From Chitinophagaceae bacterium (GTDB lineage: Bacteria > Bacteroidota > Bacteroidia > Chitinophagales > Chitinophagaceae), in NCBI GenBank assembly GCA_003136915.1, contig PLEB01000113.1, forward strand, positions 611 to 5,879: 5,269 bases of DNA. The letters are read 5' to 3'. The notes under the pieces were generated by a model. The model was given only the letters and a program-made list of their open reading frames with translations, was not told the DNA's origin and did no database searches. Shown in pieces: positions 4,769 through 5,269 of this stretch (position 1 is its first letter; each line of letters starts with the position of its first letter). The position numbers were made by a program, and so were the translations under genes.

Positions 4769-5269
4769 TCACCAAACAAAAGGCAGCAGACGATATTTTA
4801 CTTTTTCCTGATATGCGCCATAGCCTGGAAGGTTCTTTATCAGGAATCTTTCCTCGTCAATAAGCCTCCACACGATTACAAGCATAATCGGGATAACAGC
4901 TAGCAATCCCCACGCAGAACCAAGGGCGGCAGGCAAACCCAAAAGCATGATAAAGGCTCCTAAATACATCGGATGACGTATAAGTGAATAAGGGCCCGTT
5001 GATACGAGTGTCTGCTGAGCTCCAATTTCAATCGTCGCCGATGCAAAAGAGTTTTCCCTGAATACGAAAAAGACGAAGAGCAGACCGAGGACAACAAATA
5101 TGTCTCCTACAAGCACCATGTAAACGGGAACCTGAGACCATGCCAAACGATGATCAATTGAAGAAAGGATGAATATCGAGACAAAAGAAATCGAAGCAAG
5201 GAATTGTATAACCTTCTGGCTCTTTCGATTCTCCGCTGCTGAACCTGCCTTTATACGGCGCTCCAGAAG
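4769..5269 (-). CDS. Isoprenylcysteine carboxyl methyltransferase-like membrane protein (N-terminus off the window)
   Basis: The minus-strand frame is open from the stop at 4769 to the right edge, giving the last 166 residues of an integral membrane methyltransferase of the ICMT / phospholipid methyltransferase type. A TTG at 5146 is only an internal codon: the 41 upstream codons (beginning LLERRIKAGSAAENRKSQKV) are family-like and include a membrane segment, so the true start lies outside. Membrane helices fall at about 21-38, 47-70, 102-118 and 119-136 of the fragment. The AdoMet-binding signature is clear: STGPYSLIRHPMYLGAF (90-105), then RLIDEERFL (135-143) and LPGYGAYQEKVKYRLLP (147-163). 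Bacterial members are mostly uncharacterised; since bacteria lack prenylated CAAX proteins, a lipid or small-molecule substrate is more likely. It converges on the Ntn-hydrolase gene with 4 bases between stops. Confidence 0.88.
   Translation of the reverse strand, partial: LLERRIKAGSAAENRKSQKVIQFLASISFVSIFILSSIDHRLAWSQVPVYMVLVGDIFVVLGLLFVFFVFRENSFASATIEIGAQQTLVSTGPYSLIRHPMYLGAFIMLLGLPAALGSAWGLLAVIPIMLVIVWRLIDEERFLIKNLPGYGAYQEKVKYRLLPFVW

Overview
The window looks like ordinary chromosomal DNA from a member of the Bacteroidota. The evidence is moderate GC content, few Shine-Dalgarno sequences, at least one good match to the phylum's TTG / TAnnTTTG promoter pattern, and protein families and wording typical of the group. 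I see no mobile element, CRISPR array, tRNA, rRNA or phage gene. There are seven genes, two of them cut by the window edges.

Left part, minus strand (about 1-1892), read right to left: a small soluble TPR protein, a DJ-1/PfpI-superfamily protein whose active-site residues match isonitrile (isocyanide) hydratases, and the N-terminal 204 residues of an aldehyde dehydrogenase closest to CoA-acylating methylmalonate-semialdehyde dehydrogenase (MmsA). The first two are close enough to share a transcript. The aldehyde dehydrogenase follows after 87 bases and has its own ribosome binding site.

A 257-base divergent intergenic region (1893-2149) holds two perfect short palindromes and a good promoter for the rightward gene. 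Middle part, plus strand: a DinB/YfiT-like four-helix metalloprotein with all three metal-ligand histidines (2150-2674), a strand-biased RNA hairpin, then an unrecognised 159-residue protein with a two-helix membrane hairpin (2753-3232). Its promoter lies so close to the ATG that the mRNA may be leaderless.

Right part: a secreted Ntn-hydrolase of the C45 acyltransferase / phospholipase B-like type (3373-4764), with a signal peptide and a Gly-Asn-Cys nucleophile motif. It converges, with only 4 bases between stop codons, on an isoprenylcysteine-carboxyl-methyltransferase-like integral membrane protein (4769 to the right edge, N-terminus missing).

The genes do not form an obvious single pathway. 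The only plausible functional unit is the leftward TPR / DJ-1-like / aldehyde dehydrogenase run, and the link rests on layout alone. I did not find a clearly new biological system. The most testable points are the DJ-1-like active site, the bacterial C45/PLB-like enzyme, the orphan membrane-hairpin protein with its possibly leaderless start, and the paired palindromes.
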